Shown: piece after piece, positions 6,185 to 6,805 of the stretch
How the letters are laid out: each line of letters opens with the position of its first letter
How positions within the stretch are numbered: the stretch's first letter is position 1
Source of the DNA: Fidelibacterota bacterium UBA1611
Lineage (GTDB): Bacteria > Fidelibacterota > Marinisomatia > Marinisomatales > UBA1611
Length of the DNA stretch: 6,805 nt
Reading direction: 5' to 3'
Assembly: GCA_002321855.1 (NCBI GenBank)
Contig: DCMX01000190.1
Location: forward strand, 6,802-13,606
Notes under the pieces: model-generated
Database searches by the model: none
Told to the model about the DNA's origin: nothing
What the model saw: the letters and a program-made list of their open reading frames with translations, nothing else
Position numbers and translations under genes: made by a program

Positions 6185-6805
6185 ATGAATCTCATCACTG
6201 ACAGGGTACACACGCTTAAAAAAGCACCTTTCGCTGGGAAAGCTGTGTTATACTGGATGGTCCGGGATAAACGGGCTAAAGATGTCTTACCGAAATTTAT
6301 AAATCAGCACTCGATAGACTCTATGGTAGTTGATTACTCGCCAATAAAAGTGTATAAAAATAGATTAGGTTGTGTAATGAACCGTATTTCTATACCCGTT
6401 CATCAGGTAGACGCGCACAATATTGTTCCGCTCTGGATGGTATCAGAAAGAAAAGAATTCGCGGCTCACACAACTCGTACCAAAATCAATAGCTTACTGG
6501 AAAATTTTCTAACAACAATACCTCCTGTTCTGGTACACCCGATCAAAAGTATAACTCCACCACCTATTAATTGGAGAGCCATAATTGATGATCTTGAAAT
6601 TGACCGATCCGTAAAGAGCATTGACTGGCTTGATCCTGGTGAATCTGCGGCCATAAAACGACTAAAAGCGTTTAAATCCAGACTAATAGATTACAATCTG
6701 AAACGAAATGACCCCACTAAGAACAGTTTGTCTGATTTAAGTCCTTATCTCCACTATGGGCAGTTATCATCACAACGCGCAGCATGGGAGATCAGTAATT
6801 CAGGC
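6185..6805 (+). CDS. phr: Class II CPD DNA photolyase (3' truncated by window, internal in-frame deletion)
   Basis: The frame is open from ATG 6185 to the window end, 207 codons; an in-frame TAA at 6131 and no intervening ATG support this start. Class II photolyases repair UV cyclobutane pyrimidine dimers with FADH- and blue light. Class II blocks seen are RVHTL (7-11), VLYWMVRDKRAKD (21-33), VVDYSP (48-53), ISIPVHQVDAHNIVPLW (68-84), EFAAHTTRTKI (91-101), and the start of the FAD domain, RNDPTKNSLSDLSPYLHYGQ (174-193). The spacing is abnormal. In family members such as the Methanosarcina mazei enzyme, roughly 65 residues of the alpha/beta antenna domain lie between the RAxD block and the helix before the xVxDxSP strand. 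Here the join occurs at about residues 33-35 (6281-6289) with the frame kept. The C-terminal FAD domain and electron-transfer tryptophans are outside the window. It is either a shortened enzyme, a decaying gene, or an assembly collapse. Confidence 0.85.
   Translation, partial: MNLITDRVHTLKKAPFAGKAVLYWMVRDKRAKDVLPKFINQHSIDSMVVDYSPIKVYKNRLGCVMNRISIPVHQVDAHNIVPLWMVSERKEFAAHTTRTKINSLLENFLTTIPPVLVHPIKSITPPPINWRAIIDDLEIDRSVKSIDWLDPGESAAIKRLKAFKSRLIDYNLKRNDPTKNSLSDLSPYLHYGQLSSQRAAWEISNSG

Noticed and set aside
6466..6654. Minus-strand 62-codon ORF in the photolyase region
   Set aside because: Antisense to conserved class II photolyase sequence, with no motif.
6185..6805. Cryptochrome-DASH or class I photolyase assignment
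   Set aside because: The DYSP, VDAHNIVP, EFAAHT and RNDPTKN...LSPYLHYGQ blocks are those of class II enzymes.
1..6805. tRNA, rRNA, CRISPR array, insertion sequence or integrase
   Set aside because: No cloverleaf-like segment, regularly spaced repeats, transposase frame or terminal inverted repeats were seen on either strand by eye.

Overview
The window reads as bacterial chromosomal DNA, all genes on the + strand. It holds the end of one secreted-protein gene, a tight four-gene operon, a vitamin-B12-type light-sensor regulator, and the start of a class II DNA photolyase. The lineage guess is a marine Candidatus Marinimicrobia (Neomarinimicrobiota) or a neighbour in the Bacteroidota/Calditrichota range. 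The basis is the C-terminal dockerin-like repeat of the form typical there, the moderate-to-low G+C, and the lack of clear Shine-Dalgarno sequences before any of the genes. This is an inference from style, not from a marker gene.

Layout. Positions 1-210 are the last 69 codons of a protein ending in two calcium-binding dockerin repeats. Positions 211-357 are intergenic, with a possible terminator at 232-287. Positions 358-5000 are four genes packed head to tail: an RND/MMPL-type membrane exporter (358-2571), a tocopherol-cyclase-family lipocalin-like protein (2568-3560, 4-nt overlap), a secreted SOUL heme-binding protein (3577-4173, 16-nt gap) and a pirin (4170-5000, 4-nt overlap). A weak hairpin follows. 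Positions 5001-5190 are very AT-rich and carry short direct repeats around a TATAAT box. Positions 5191-6051 encode a MerR-type HTH protein fused to a cobalamin-binding sensor of the CarH/LitR type. Positions 6052-6184 are intergenic. A class II photolyase starts at 6185 and runs off the window.

How the genes may work together. CarH/LitR regulators are known to sense light through adenosylcobalamin and are often found beside photolyase genes. Tocopherol-cyclase-like and SOUL proteins both have plant and algal relatives associated with plastid lipid bodies, prenyl-lipid antioxidants or tetrapyrroles, and pirin is a redox-linked cupin. I therefore infer a light or photo-oxidative-stress locus in which DNA repair, lipid/tetrapyrrole handling and lipid export may be co-regulated. 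Nothing in the sequence proves that the upstream operon is controlled by this regulator.

The most striking oddities are three. The photolyase N-terminal domain appears to lack about 65 residues in frame. The regulator has Ala where the Thermus CarH light-state histidine ligand sits and Pro in place of the Gly of the B12 motif. A tocopherol-cyclase homologue sits in an operon with no visible tocopherol pathway genes.
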